A DNA stretch of 64,000 bases from Siderastrea siderea (GCA_964030785.1 OZ034970.1:20845134-20909133), one strand, 5' to 3'; shown: positions 37,155 to 45,300, numbered from the stretch's first letter. Program-made: numbers and translations. Notes: generated from the letters alone by a model not told the origin.

Positions 37155-38846
37155 CTATGGCACTCTATATTCAATTGACAGTAACAGTTCCACATTTTTT
37201 ATAACCGAACCCAGTTCTACAGCTAAATGACCAAACGCTAGTACTAAATTGATATTTATTGTCTGTGATTTAGTTGATTGGGTTGAAGTGTAAGTGATTG
37301 ATTGAGTTAAATGGTCACTGTGTTTTATTTTTAAAGAAATAGGTGTATATCGTCTTTTGACTTTGAAATAGAGCACTGTTATAGTTAATATATGGCTATG
37401 ATTTGGAATAATTATTTTGTCACAACCGTTTAATAAAAATGTGTTCCCATTTTTTGTATTCAAAATCCCATTTATGTAATGAACGGAACCACGCAAACGA
37501 TGTCCGTTTAAAGATAAATCTGTTTCCATCACCAATTTTCCATTCTCAATTACAAAAGCGGTGTCATAGACACTTGGGTCAACATTTGAAATTGTTTCTT
37601 TAACACCATAGACAATTAAATGCCCAATTGTTAATAACGATTGCTTACTAACTGTACCGTGCAGATCGAGATATATAAATTGTGGGGGTGAGCTACCCCA
37701 TCTGTGAAAATGGATAACTGTTTTGGTGTACTTCTCAAATGTTTTGGTTGTTTCATCAGAAATTGAAATCGTTGTTCCTTGAGCTGTTACACTTATCTCA
37801 TTCATTTCCGGCGGAAACCATTCAACGACCATTGTGTAATACCCGACTGGAAGTTTATATAAGTTAAAACCAAGACGTGAGCGGTACTGGAAGGGTGAGC
37901 TTTTTTCAAACAAGAGTTTAAGTTGGTAAGCTTTTTTATTAATTTGATGTGGAGAATTAGGAAAATCGACAATACCCAAAACCTCGATATTGTTTTCACT
38001 CGAAGATTCATCAGTGTCTTCCATCAAGTATCTGAAGGCGTCTCGTTTTTGTCCTGAGTTATTGATCTGAGATTCACGAATTTTTTGAGTGACAAGATTT
38101 CTCAAATCTTTTATTTCCTCTTGCACAAAATCAACATTAACTGCGGATTTTGAATCTCTGTAGTCGGTTTGTAAGTTAATAATTTTATTGTTATTTAAAT
38201 TTAAGTTTCCAGTCATATTGTTAGTGCCATCAACTTTGAGAAACTTTTTTTGTGTCATGTCATCAATTCTGTTGTTAACAAACTCGACACATGCGGCGTC
38301 TCTTTGGTTTGATGGAAGATCAAGATTGATAATTGAATTATTTTTCATATCAATATCAGATCCTTTATCCAGTTTTTTTTCAAGCTGATTTTCGACATAC
38401 TTTTTATTAACACAATGGTCTGAATTAACTGGATCTTTCACATTTGTGATGAAATTATTGTTCATGTTAATAGATTGCTTCATCAAGCCTCCTTCCTCCT
38501 TTGACAAGAATATCTCCCTTTGCGTTTCATAACTAATAACCTTGTTGAGATTACCTTGAACTGGGTAATTGTCTTTTGGGACAACAAGCGACCCTGTCAT
38601 CGTATCACCTGTCTTTTTCACAAACTGAGTTGTATCCGCACTTGGAATCTTAGCTATTTCACTATCTAACTGGCTTTTTGTAACCACATCATTATTATTG
38701 GTTCCTTGTTTTACATTCACTAATTTTTTATTCTGCATATCATAATCATTATTAGCATCTAATTTAAATCCAATACCAGGTAAACCTCTAACACCTCTCA
38801 CAGCTGTAGAATGCTTGTAATTTAATACTCCGTTGTAGAAACTCAT
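37155..38846 (-). CDS. Phage-tail-fibre-like / fibre protein of the Polinton
   Basis: 563 residues. The N-terminus has a short collagen-like Gly-X-X run (residues 18-26, GVRGLPGIG). Residues 36-245 hold four degenerate repeats of the form (D/N)-M-x-N-x-x-I-x-N-[VL]...-V-x-x-x-[YF]-V, at about 36-63, 127-155, 166-195 and 215-245, plus two GD/N-x-MTG-x-L boxes (residues 80-86 and 210-215). These are signatures of bacteriophage trimeric tail-fibre shafts. The remaining ~310 residues are beta-rich and would form a knob. By position and architecture it is a candidate virion spike or attachment protein, analogous to the adenovirus fibre; that role is inferred. The start ATG sits in the AATAAAATG context shared with other genes of the element. 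Confidence 0.75.
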   Translation of the reverse strand: MSFYNGVLNYKHSTAVRGVRGLPGIGFKLDANNDYDMQNKKLVNVKQGTNNNDVVTKSQLDSEIAKIPSADTTQFVKKTGDTMTGSLVVPKDNYPVQGNLNKVISYETQREIFLSKEEGGLMKQSINMNNNFITNVKDPVNSDHCVNKKYVENQLEKKLDKGSDIDMKNNSIINLDLPSNQRDAACVEFVNNRIDDMTQKKFLKVDGTNNMTGNLNLNNNKIINLQTDYRDSKSAVNVDFVQEEIKDLRNLVTQKIRESQINNSGQKRDAFRYLMEDTDESSSENNIEVLGIVDFPNSPHQINKKAYQLKLLFEKSSPFQYRSRLGFNLYKLPVGYYTMVVEWFPPEMNEISVTAQGTTISISDETTKTFEKYTKTVIHFHRWGSSPPQFIYLDLHGTVSKQSLLTIGHLIVYGVKETISNVDPSVYDTAFVIENGKLVMETDLSLNGHRLRGSVHYINGILNTKNGNTFLLNGCDKIIIPNHSHILTITVLYFKVKRRYTPISLKIKHSDHLTQSITYTSTQSTKSQTININLVLAFGHLAVELGSVIKNVELLLSIEYRVP

Positions 38847-38858
38847 TTTATTAACTCT

Positions 38859-39503
38859 TCAGATTATTTTAGTGAAATTTTTTGCGGTGAATTTTCGTGG
38901 CTTATCAACATACATAAAAGTGTACGGTTCTTTTGTTGCTGAGAGGTAGTCGTCTTTGTTAATGGTCAATTCTTGACATATCCTACTCTGCTCATTCTTG
39001 CTTGGAAAATCGAAAATGCAGTAATGGGAACAGTTTAATCTGATGGTTTTGTCTGTATTGTAAAAAGACTGAGACAGATAGATACAGCTGCAATTTTTAT
39101 TTCGAGAGTTTGTGAAATAGTTTCGTATCTCTTGATCATTTTTGGTTCCGGTGTTGAGGTAATCATCGAAAATGATTAACTTTTGATTTCCATCATTCAT
39201 ATTAGGTAAAGGAATTATCTCACCGTCGCTAGCTTCAATGATATTATAACCGTATTTTTTTGAAAGAGGTTCAAATGTTTGTAACAAATATTGATACTTG
39301 TTCTGTTGCAAGTTTTTAGCATATAGATAGACCTTGTCAAAAAATAACAGGGGTTTGTTTATCATGTGAAGCAAAAGATTGGTTTTACCACTCCCACTCG
39401 GAGCGCAAATCAACATTCTGAAGCATCTATCAGGCATGAAAGGATACAACTGGGTGAAATTACTGTCTTTATCACCTTCAACGTCATAGTTTGGTATTTC
39501 CAT
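38859..39503 (-). CDS. DNA-packaging ATPase (FtsK/HerA, A32-like)
   Basis: 214 residues. Walker A is APSGSGKTNLLLHM near residue 35. Walker B is KLIIFDDYL near residue 110, with a downstream Asn/Ser-rich sensor region (YLSQSFY). Length and motif spacing fit Polinton and adintovirus packaging ATPases, which drive genome entry into the capsid. Its stop codon is 12 nt upstream of the fibre start on the same strand, so the two are probably co-transcribed. The start codon has the CAATAAAATG context. Confidence 0.93.
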   Translation of the reverse strand: MEIPNYDVEGDKDSNFTQLYPFMPDRCFRMLICAPSGSGKTNLLLHMINKPLLFFDKVYLYAKNLQQNKYQYLLQTFEPLSKKYGYNIIEASDGEIIPLPNMNDGNQKLIIFDDYLNTGTKNDQEIRNYFTNSRNKNCSCIYLSQSFYNTDKTIRLNCSHYCIFDFPSKNEQSRICQELTINKDDYLSATKEPYTFMYVDKPRKFTAKNFTKII

Positions 39504-39645
39504 TTTATTGATTCACAACAGAATTTTTTCTCAATAATTTTATTCGACACGCCATGCGACACACCATGCGACACGCCATGCGAGTTTTTTTATATTCAAT
39601 AACCCATTTTTATCCAAAAATAATATTTTGTTTCAATTAAATAAA
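39504..39645. promoter_or_regulatory. Divergent promoter region with 12-bp tandem repeat
   Basis: This is the only head-to-head intergenic gap in the Polinton, between the minus-strand ATPase and the plus-strand gene at 39646. It contains three tandem units of GACACGCCATGC (about 39547-39582, one with an A for G change) and then a T-run and AT-rich DNA. Both flanking ATGs lie in AATAAAATG. It is probably a bidirectional control region; no transcription data. Confidence 0.55.
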
Positions 39646-40632
39646 ATGAGTCTCCTCAAGTGGAAAGAGATGGCTGAAAAAAGATCGAAAATCGGTCAAT
39701 ATATCAATACTATAAGGGAAACGCTGAAACAAAAGAAAATAACCGATACAATGAGTGATGTTGAAGCAGAGAAGCTTTTCAAACCGATAACATCCGGTTT
39801 GAAGGAGTTGACGCAACCTCAACCTATTAAAAGACGATTACAAAGGAAAAAAGCAGAGGTTCCAGATTATGGTATCAATATAGAAGATGAAGGAATACCA
39901 GATTACAATCTTGAAGATTTGTTTGATGAAGGGGTTGAACCACAAAATACGAAACAGCTTGTTCCAAAACCACCCTCTTATGATGAGGTTCTCAAAGATT
40001 TGGAAACAGGAGAAAAGAAAATATATATCAATCCGGAGTATATGCAACAACTTGAAGACCCCCCAGAATATGAAGTTCCAGATTATGAGATTTTTGAAGA
40101 AGATAGAATAAATGAGACTTTAGATGAACTTGGAATAACCAACTATGAGGACATTGAAGCACAACTCAAAAGGGATGACATGACAGAAAAAACAAGGCAT
40201 TCTTTCTTGTCAAAGAAAATCGAAAATGCGGTCAAGAAAAGACAACAACTTCCAGGTTACAAAACACACATTACAAAGCAGTTGAATAAAGGTTTGATAA
40301 GCCAATCTGAAGCACAGTTCAGAAGAAAGGTTATTGACGACGCTCGAAAAGTTCTCAACGATTATATCAACTATAACAAAAATAAGTTGAAGAGTATTAA
40401 AGGCTCTGGTCTTAAAAGAAAGCCAACAAAGCGAGGTGGAAATGCAAGTGTTGTTTTTCTTAATCCTAAAGAAGCCCTCAAAAAGTTAGAGTTAATTGTT
40501 GGATCAATTGGTGCTGGTAATAATAGCATAGAGCTTAGAAACACCGGTGTTGCTATTCTCGATATTTTATTGAGAAATTACATAATCAACAAACATCATT
40601 ACAACAAAATTTATAAAAACTTTTTCATGTGA
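39646..40632 (+). CDS. Polinton virion-associated protein with PPxY motif and adenain-type site
   Basis: About 328 residues from the ATG at 39646 (TTAAATAAAATG). Charged and helical, with repeated acidic VPDY/IPDY segments, a PPSYDEV late-domain-like motif near residue 115, and IKGSG (40396-40410), which fits the adenovirus protease consensus (M/I/L)-x-G-x-G. A basic patch (KRKPTKRGG) follows this site. The C-terminal ~75 residues are helical and may form a separate mature product. It occupies the place of a core or minor capsid protein, but I cannot name a family with certainty. Confidence 0.6.
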   Translation: MSLLKWKEMAEKRSKIGQYINTIRETLKQKKITDTMSDVEAEKLFKPITSGLKELTQPQPIKRRLQRKKAEVPDYGINIEDEGIPDYNLEDLFDEGVEPQNTKQLVPKPPSYDEVLKDLETGEKKIYINPEYMQQLEDPPEYEVPDYEIFEEDRINETLDELGITNYEDIEAQLKRDDMTEKTRHSFLSKKIENAVKKRQQLPGYKTHITKQLNKGLISQSEAQFRRKVIDDARKVLNDYINYNKNKLKSIKGSGLKRKPTKRGGNASVVFLNPKEALKKLELIVGSIGAGNNSIELRNTGVAILDILLRNYIINKHHYNKIYKNFFM

Positions 40633-40643
40633 ATATATTAAAA

Positions 40644-41414
40644 ATGCAACTACCATTAGTGTTATCTTCTCATAACGTCAAGAAACAAACAAAAAATAAA
40701 CCTAGCGATTTTACAATTAGATATACCCAACCGATAATACTTGATCCAAACAAACAATATGAACTCGGTTTAGGTCGAATCATATCGATGTCTTTCACAT
40801 GGTTCAATATCACATCAGAGTTGAACAACCAAACAATAAAATACTCTTCCGATGGTGGGAAAACTTGGAAAGATATAACCTTTCCACCAGGTACATGGAA
40901 TTATGTTGGTTTCAATGATTTTATCAAGAAAAAGACAAAAACAAAGACTTCAGATAAAACTTCATATCCAATAACCTTGAAATTCAACAACACAACTTTC
41001 AAAACAACAATAAATCTCGCACCAAACTATCAACTAGACCTCACAACATCAAATTTCAGAGATCTGATCGGTTTCAACAAACAAATTTTGACCCGTTCTG
41101 AAAATGTTGGTGACTACACACCAAATCTCAGTCAAGATACAGAGATTTTGAATATACATTGTGATCTTATTTCAGAGAGTCTTGTTGATGAGGATGAGAC
41201 AGATATCATCTACACATTTGGCACAAATGATTTACAACCATCCTATGCTTTCACTAAAGAGCCTTTAAGAGTTCAATATTATCCAGTCAACAAGTATATC
41301 ATAAACACCCTACGGATATACATCACCGATGGTAAACGACGAATAATAGATTTGAATGACGCTGATACCGCATTTTCTCTAATTTTGAGAGAAAAAAAAA
41401 ATTATAAAAGATAA
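40644..41414 (+). CDS. Polinton minor capsid (penton-like) protein
   Basis: About 256 residues from the ATG at 40644 (TATTAAAAATG); the open frame begins just upstream. Beta-rich with the segment FTIRYTQPIILDPNKQYELGLG, which I recognise from cnidarian Polinton minor capsid proteins expected to form a single jelly-roll penton at capsid vertices. It starts 12 nt after the stop of the previous gene, in the -1 frame, without the need for frameshifting because it has its own ATG. Followed after 7 nt by the next gene. Confidence 0.7.
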   Translation: MQLPLVLSSHNVKKQTKNKPSDFTIRYTQPIILDPNKQYELGLGRIISMSFTWFNITSELNNQTIKYSSDGGKTWKDITFPPGTWNYVGFNDFIKKKTKTKTSDKTSYPITLKFNNTTFKTTINLAPNYQLDLTTSNFRDLIGFNKQILTRSENVGDYTPNLSQDTEILNIHCDLISESLVDEDETDIIYTFGTNDLQPSYAFTKEPLRVQYYPVNKYIINTLRIYITDGKRRIIDLNDADTAFSLILREKKNYKR

Positions 41415-41421
41415 TTATAAA

Positions 41422-41805
41422 ATGATAGCGCGCAATTACAAACGAATTTATCATCCGAGTCTTGGAAGATTTGTTTACAAACACAAAGGATCTGGTTTGA
41501 TTGTGGACAATATTTTCAAACCGACAGAAAGAATTATGAGCACAGTTTTGAAACCTCTCGCTGAAAAAGCTTTGAAATCGGGAATAGAAAGTGCTGGTGA
41601 TAAAATTGGTAAAAAAGTTGTTGAAAAAGTTGCTGAAAAATCAGGCCATCTTTTCATAAAAGACCTTCAGTCTTTGGGAAAACAAGTTCCAAAAGCAACA
41701 AACAAACAAAAAGAAGAAGATTACAACGTGATATTGAATAGATTGATTTCTGGAAGCGGGTATAAAAAAGATAAAATAAAAAAAAAGTTTCAAACAGATA
41801 AATAA
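41422..41805 (+). CDS. Small basic virion protein with GSG cleavage motif
   Basis: 127 residues, basic, with a predicted amphipathic helix in the middle (VLKPLAEKALKSGIESAGDKIGK). Near the C-terminus ISGSG (41746-41760) fits the adenain cleavage consensus, and KGSG near residue 22 is similar but lacks the hydrophobic residue. The start codon has a TATAAAATG context. Position between penton and hexon homologues suggests a minor virion protein comparable to adenovirus pVI; this is inferred from context and the cleavage motif. Confidence 0.6.
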   Translation: MIARNYKRIYHPSLGRFVYKHKGSGLIVDNIFKPTERIMSTVLKPLAEKALKSGIESAGDKIGKKVVEKVAEKSGHLFIKDLQSLGKQVPKATNKQKEEDYNVILNRLISGSGYKKDKIKKKFQTDK

Positions 41806-41809
41806 AAAG

Positions 41810-43098
41810 ATGACTTTCAGAACAAGTGATAAACTGCAGAGATATGAAATGGTCAGATTCTCCCTTGACAATATCATTGAACAACCTGGAAACAACAATT
41901 CTCAGAAAAAAACAGGATATAAATTCACAATAACAGACAGATCCACTTTTTTTGATTATTTCAACGGATATTTCGAGGTATCCAAAGAGCTCCAAAGAAA
42001 GCCGATGGAGCCGGTTTTGCAGCTGCTGACCGAATTTCAATGATTAATGGGTCACATTCTCTCATCAAACACATGGTTATCAAATCTGCTGGTAAAATAG
42101 TGTACGATAGTGACAACGTTCATAGAATCGCAAATGTTAAAAATTTGCTGGAGTATAGTGATGATTTCAGCAGGTCGGTTGCTAAAAATAGTTTTTGGTA
42201 TCTTGACACAGATGATTCAACAGCAAATACAAATTTGGGTTTTGAAGCGAGGCGACTTTTAACTCAAGCAAAACAGAACAATGGTGGTGGTGGAGCCAAA
42301 AGCATAAATGAGATCATTCCGTTGAACAGATACAGTTTCTTTGAGGAATTGGAAGACAAGATGCTTCCTCCCATGCAGCTCACATTCGAACTGGACTTGA
42401 ATAATGATGATGAATTGATTCACAAAGCAGCTGCTGCTGATGATGGGCGGGTGGTTGTCACTCAACTTTATCTTTGGCTTCCAAAAATGGTTCCGAAAGA
42501 TAGTGCATACGGTGAATTTGTGAAAGATTTTCTCAAACCAACCAAATGGACGTACATGAAAGATATGTATATTCAGAGTGCGAATACAAGAGCAGTTCAA
42601 AACATGTTTCAAATTAGCCCAGCCATTGACAATGTTAAACATGTATTCATTTATTTACAGAGAACTGATGGTCCAAACAATGAGGAATCTGAGAGAACTC
42701 CTTACGTTTTTGATACTTTCAAGCTGAATCCTGCAGATGCTAATAGCTCTCTTGCATCATGTCGTTTGGAGTATGGAAACAGTACTTTTTACCCTGAATT
42801 GGAGTACGACGCCGATTCAAAAGCGAGAATCTTCAACGATCTAATGTCTTATGATTTACGAAAGAATGATATAAACACAGGAACGCAGTTGGATATACAT
42901 AATTTCACATCTCTTTACGGTCTTGTCTATTTTGATCTGACCTACCAAAAAGAGGCTATTACTCGAGATCCAAAACAACTGATTTTGAACTACAGATTGA
43001 ATACGGCACCAACAGCTAATGTGAGAGCTCATGCCATCGTATTTTATGAAAGTGAGGTTATTGTCAACAAGGTTGGAAATGAACTTATGATGGTCTGA
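41810..43098 (+). pseudogene. Polinton major capsid protein (double jelly-roll), one-base frame break
   Basis: An N-terminal frame from the ATG at 41810 (about 65 usable codons, ending in sense at FDYFNGYFEV) continues in the -1 frame through 43098. The break lies about 41980-42005 in a purine-rich stretch. The second frame, open from 41956, carries INGSHSLIKH, VKNLLEYSDDFSRSVAKN and IPLNRYSFFEELEDKMLPPMQ, typical of Polinton hexon-like capsid proteins. Total length (about 430 codons) is normal. No -1 slippery heptamer lies between the last -1-frame stop and the zero-frame stop, so this is a mutation or assembly indel rather than recoding. Confidence 0.88.
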
Positions 43099-43157
43099 TT
43101 CAAAAACCAAAGTTGTGTTTTTCTTGAATTTATTTTATTTTGAGAGATAAAATAAAT

Positions 43158-43958
43158 ATGACTCAATTATATGAAATTAACGTTACGCTTTCCGACAATC
43201 AGAAAACGAATCTAAGTAAAGCTTTCCACAAACGTGAAACAATCATCTTGAGGTTAACAAAAGATGCCCTCAACGGAAGTGATACTCTTCATGTGCCTGC
43301 AACAACTGTGAAGAGGTTGGAAAAGAACCGTGCAATGAATAAGGGAATGGACATAAAACTGTCGAAGACAAACATTAGAAAACAGGTTGGTGGTTCACTT
43401 TTGAGTTCAATCTTGACACTTGGTCGAACTTTTGGACCAACATTAGCAAAGACTCTAGGTTTATCAGCTCTTTCCGGTGTTGCTTCTGAAGGAGCATCTC
43501 AGATTGTCAAAAAGATATCTGGAAGTGGTTTTCTCATTCCAAATTCCAAAATAGATCAACTTATCGCTCATAAACATCTATTGAGTGATAAACAGAAAAA
43601 GGATATTCTCAATGCCCTACAAACAGGCTCTGGAGTGAATATTAAACCCACAAAAAAACAAACGGGTGGTTTTCTTGGCACACTCTTAGCATCAATCGGT
43701 ATTCCACTCGCCCTTGAGGCTGTCAAAAAGATAACAGGTTCAGGAGGTCCCAGAATCGGAAGACCTCCTAAACAAGATGGTGGAGCAGCTCCCAGACTTG
43801 GAGTGTATCAACCACCACCTCCATTTTTTGGAACATGGGAACAAAACTCCGTATCCCATCAAGCAGGTGGTGGAAAAAAAAAAAAGTTGGGAAATGGGTT
43901 GCTTCTAGGGAAAAACAGTCCATTCAATGGGATTCCACTGTTGGGGACAATCCTTTGA
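43158..43958 (+). CDS. Polinton virion protein with GSG sites, overlapping protease
   Basis: 266 residues from the ATG at 43158. The N-terminal ~85 residues are a compact domain (INVTLSDNQKTNLSKAF, IKLSKTNIRKQ). Then come two hydrophobic helical segments (about 88-118 and 172-193), each followed by an adenain-type site (ISGSG 43515-43529 and ITGSG 43731-43745), Pro-rich sequence and a C-terminal hydrophobic peptide (GIPLLGTIL). It resembles adenovirus core or membrane-lytic precursors in layout. Near its end a run of twelve A (43874-43885) gives a -1 slippery site leading into the protease frame. Confidence 0.7.
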   Translation: MTQLYEINVTLSDNQKTNLSKAFHKRETIILRLTKDALNGSDTLHVPATTVKRLEKNRAMNKGMDIKLSKTNIRKQVGGSLLSSILTLGRTFGPTLAKTLGLSALSGVASEGASQIVKKISGSGFLIPNSKIDQLIAHKHLLSDKQKKDILNALQTGSGVNIKPTKKQTGGFLGTLLASIGIPLALEAVKKITGSGGPRIGRPPKQDGGAAPRLGVYQPPPPFFGTWEQNSVSHQAGGGKKKKLGNGLLLGKNSPFNGIPLLGTIL

Positions 43959-44416
43959 AATTCCACAAAGACATACCCTTGAGCAACCACGATCTGTTAA
44001 GATGGTGTCGCCATCTTAAAATACCAATAGACAAAGGTGGTGTGTTGTCAAGAGACCAAACTGTTCCACACAACCACAAAATGGCGCTATTCATTTTCAA
44101 TCTTGAGCCGTCATACATGAGTGGAAGTCATTGGGTTGCAACATATGTCAAGAATGGGAAAATCAATTATTTCGACAGTTTTGGGTTGTCACCATTTCAA
44201 GAGATTGTAAATCACGCAAAGAAAAAAAATCTAACTCTAATTCATCAAAATAACCAGATACAAGCCTTGAATACAACGACTTGTGGATACTTTTGTTTAT
44301 ACTTTTTGAATGAGATGAATAGAGGTGCGTCATATTTTGACCTTTTACAAGTCTTTGATGTGCATGATACCACGAAAAATGAGAGATTCATTGAAAAATA
44401 TTTCAAAAGTTTTTGA
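43835..44416 (+). CDS. Adenain-like cysteine protease (maturation protease)
   Basis: C5/C48-type fold. Catalytic His in SGSHWVATYV, the acidic residue in YFDSFG, the oxyanion Gln in NQIQALNTTT, and the nucleophile Cys in TTTCGYFCLYF. The conserved part starts at PLSNHDLLRWC, about 55 codons after the first in-frame ATG (43835). The frame overlaps the preceding gene by 124 nt in -1. Expression could start at 43835, or arise by -1 slippage on the A12 run at 43874-43885, giving a fusion of about 420 residues. It should cleave at the several (I/L)xGxG sites in neighbouring proteins. Start assignment is uncertain; family assignment is firm. Confidence 0.9.
   Translation: MGTKLRIPSSRWWKKKKVGKWVASREKQSIQWDSTVGDNPLKFHKDIPLSNHDLLRWCRHLKIPIDKGGVLSRDQTVPHNHKMALFIFNLEPSYMSGSHWVATYVKNGKINYFDSFGLSPFQEIVNHAKKKNLTLIHQNNQIQALNTTTCGYFCLYFLNEMNRGASYFDLLQVFDVHDTTKNERFIEKYFKSF
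43874..43886 (+). promoter_or_regulatory. Candidate -1 frameshift site A AAA AAG in an A12 run
   Basis: In the zero frame the run reads GGA AAA AAA AAA AAG. A -1 slip at the last heptamer continues as GTT GGG AAA in the protease frame. Both frames remain protein-like after the run: the zero frame ends in GLLLGKNSPFNGIPLL, and the -1 frame runs into the protease. No strong downstream stem was found, so ribosomal slippage or transcriptional slippage on the homopolymer are both possible. An assembly error in run length is a third explanation. Confidence 0.5.
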
Positions 44417-44440
44417 AAAATTTATGTAACCTTATTGTAA

Positions 44441-44602
44441 ATGAAAACGTATTGCGTTAAACAGAGGAAACAAACTGAGTGTGTTGAGCCTTCGGGCTAC
44501 AAATATGCAAAGAACGGTCGACTTATGTTCTTTTGCACATGCGCTGAATGTGGCATAACCAAAACCAGATTTGTGAAACAAATGGAGGTGCTGGGAAACT
44601 GA
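44441..44602 (+). CDS. Zinc-ribbon small protein (53 aa), frameshift donor for PLA2
   Basis: 53 codons from ATG 44441 (TTGTAAATG). Cys residues in YCVKQRK, TECVEPSG and CTCAECGITKTRF make a zinc-ribbon-like module (last pair Cys-x2-Cys, followed by G-x-x-K-T-R-F). I recognise this module at the N-terminus of cnidarian Polinton PLA2 proteins. The terminator TGA directly follows the heptamer G GGA AAC in the zero frame, so a -1 slip joins it to the PLA2 protein. Confidence 0.75.
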   Translation: MKTYCVKQRKQTECVEPSGYKYAKNGRLMFFCTCAECGITKTRFVKQMEVLGN

Positions 44603-45267
44603 TTGGCCCGTCTGAAGGGGCGGGCATTTTGGATACGATGGCATCGACCGGCACTGATATGTTAATTCAACACGGTATTCCTTGGCTTGGGAAAAAAGCT
44701 GTAGAGATGGGGCGTTATTACGGTAGTGAAGCTCTAAGGAACCCAAAACTTCAGAAAAAGGCTCTCGATTATGCTTTGGATAAGTTGAATCCAATGATTC
44801 AAAATGTTGGAAGTCAAGCTCTTGATCAATTATCAACCAAAATAAGACCAAATAGAAAGTATAAAACTGACAGGAAGGATTTGGATGGTGCTGGTGTTGA
44901 TATACATAAACTAATTGGGAAAATACCGAAACCAAAAGCTGGATGGACTCCTGGAAAGTATAAATACATGGGGCCATACAATCCTCTCGATAAACAGTTA
45001 GAGTATGATAGGAACACTGGAGAGGTCACCAAATGGTATGTACAACCTTACAATAAAGTGGATGAAATAGCAGCTCATCATGATATTTGTTATGATATGG
45101 GGAAAAACAAAGGTGAATGTGACAAGAAAATGGTTAAGTCATTAGATGAAATACCTTATGGAGAGATGCCAAAATGGGGACAAACCGCTCGGTTCTTGAT
45201 TAACACTAAGCAGAAACTGGGTCTCGGTGTAAAACAAAAGAAGCCAAAAAACGGAAAGCGGCGTTGA
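44548..45267 (+). CDS. Parvovirus-type phospholipase A2 domain protein
   Basis: The open frame begins inside the zinc-ribbon gene. Possible starts are ATG 44548, ATG 44638 (DTMASTG), or a -1 shift at 44593-44599. An N-terminal helical region is followed by LDGAG (44881-44895, adenain-type site) and then a PLA2 domain: calcium-loop-like YMGPYNPLDKQ and the catalytic HDICYD (AAHHDICYDMGKNKGECD). This domain in parvovirus capsids serves endosomal escape; here the role is inferred from homology. The C-terminus is very basic (KQKKPKNGKRR). Its stop overlaps the integrase frame, with A AAA AAC 12 nt before the stop. Confidence 0.88.
   Translation: MWHNQNQICETNGGAGKLIGPSEGAGILDTMASTGTDMLIQHGIPWLGKKAVEMGRYYGSEALRNPKLQKKALDYALDKLNPMIQNVGSQALDQLSTKIRPNRKYKTDRKDLDGAGVDIHKLIGKIPKPKAGWTPGKYKYMGPYNPLDKQLEYDRNTGEVTKWYVQPYNKVDEIAAHHDICYDMGKNKGECDKKMVKSLDEIPYGEMPKWGQTARFLINTKQKLGLGVKQKKPKNGKRR
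44593..44625 (+). promoter_or_regulatory. Candidate -1 ribosomal frameshift signal G GGA AAC with GC hairpin
   Basis: The heptamer GGGAAAC at 44593-44599 is in phase (CTG GGA AAC TGA). After a 6 nt spacer, GCCCGTCT (44606-44613) can pair with GGGGCGGGC (about 44618-44625) closing a GAAG loop: eight pairs including two G-T. This is unusually GC-rich for the element. Slippage enters the PLA2 frame at CTG ATT GGC. The same heptamer is used at retroviral gag-pro or gag-pol junctions. Confidence 0.7.
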
Positions 45268-45300
45268 GTAATTATGATGATTGGGCTCAACATTTAGCCG
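45246..45300 (+). promoter_or_regulatory. Candidate -1 ribosomal frameshift signal A AAA AAC with bulged stem
   Basis: AAAAAAC at 45246-45252 is in phase (CCA AAA AAC GGA), 12 nt before the PLA2 stop. After a 6 nt spacer, CGGCGTTGAG (45259-45268) can pair with CTCAAC (45286-45291) and GCCG (45297-45300), leaving a 5 nt bulge. Loop bases TAATT (45269-45273) could pair with AATTA (45304-45308), a possible pseudoknot. A -1 slip enters the integrase frame at CGG AAA GCG. Confidence 0.7.

Noticed and set aside
41947..41953. T TTT TTT heptamer in the capsid gene as an explanation for its -1 break
   Set aside because: A -1 slip there meets TGA at once (41953-41955), and no other in-phase heptamer exists before the zero-frame stop.
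45264..45266. TTG as the integrase start codon
   Set aside because: Possible, but poor compared with an in-phase A AAA AAC site and stem just upstream; kept only as an alternative.
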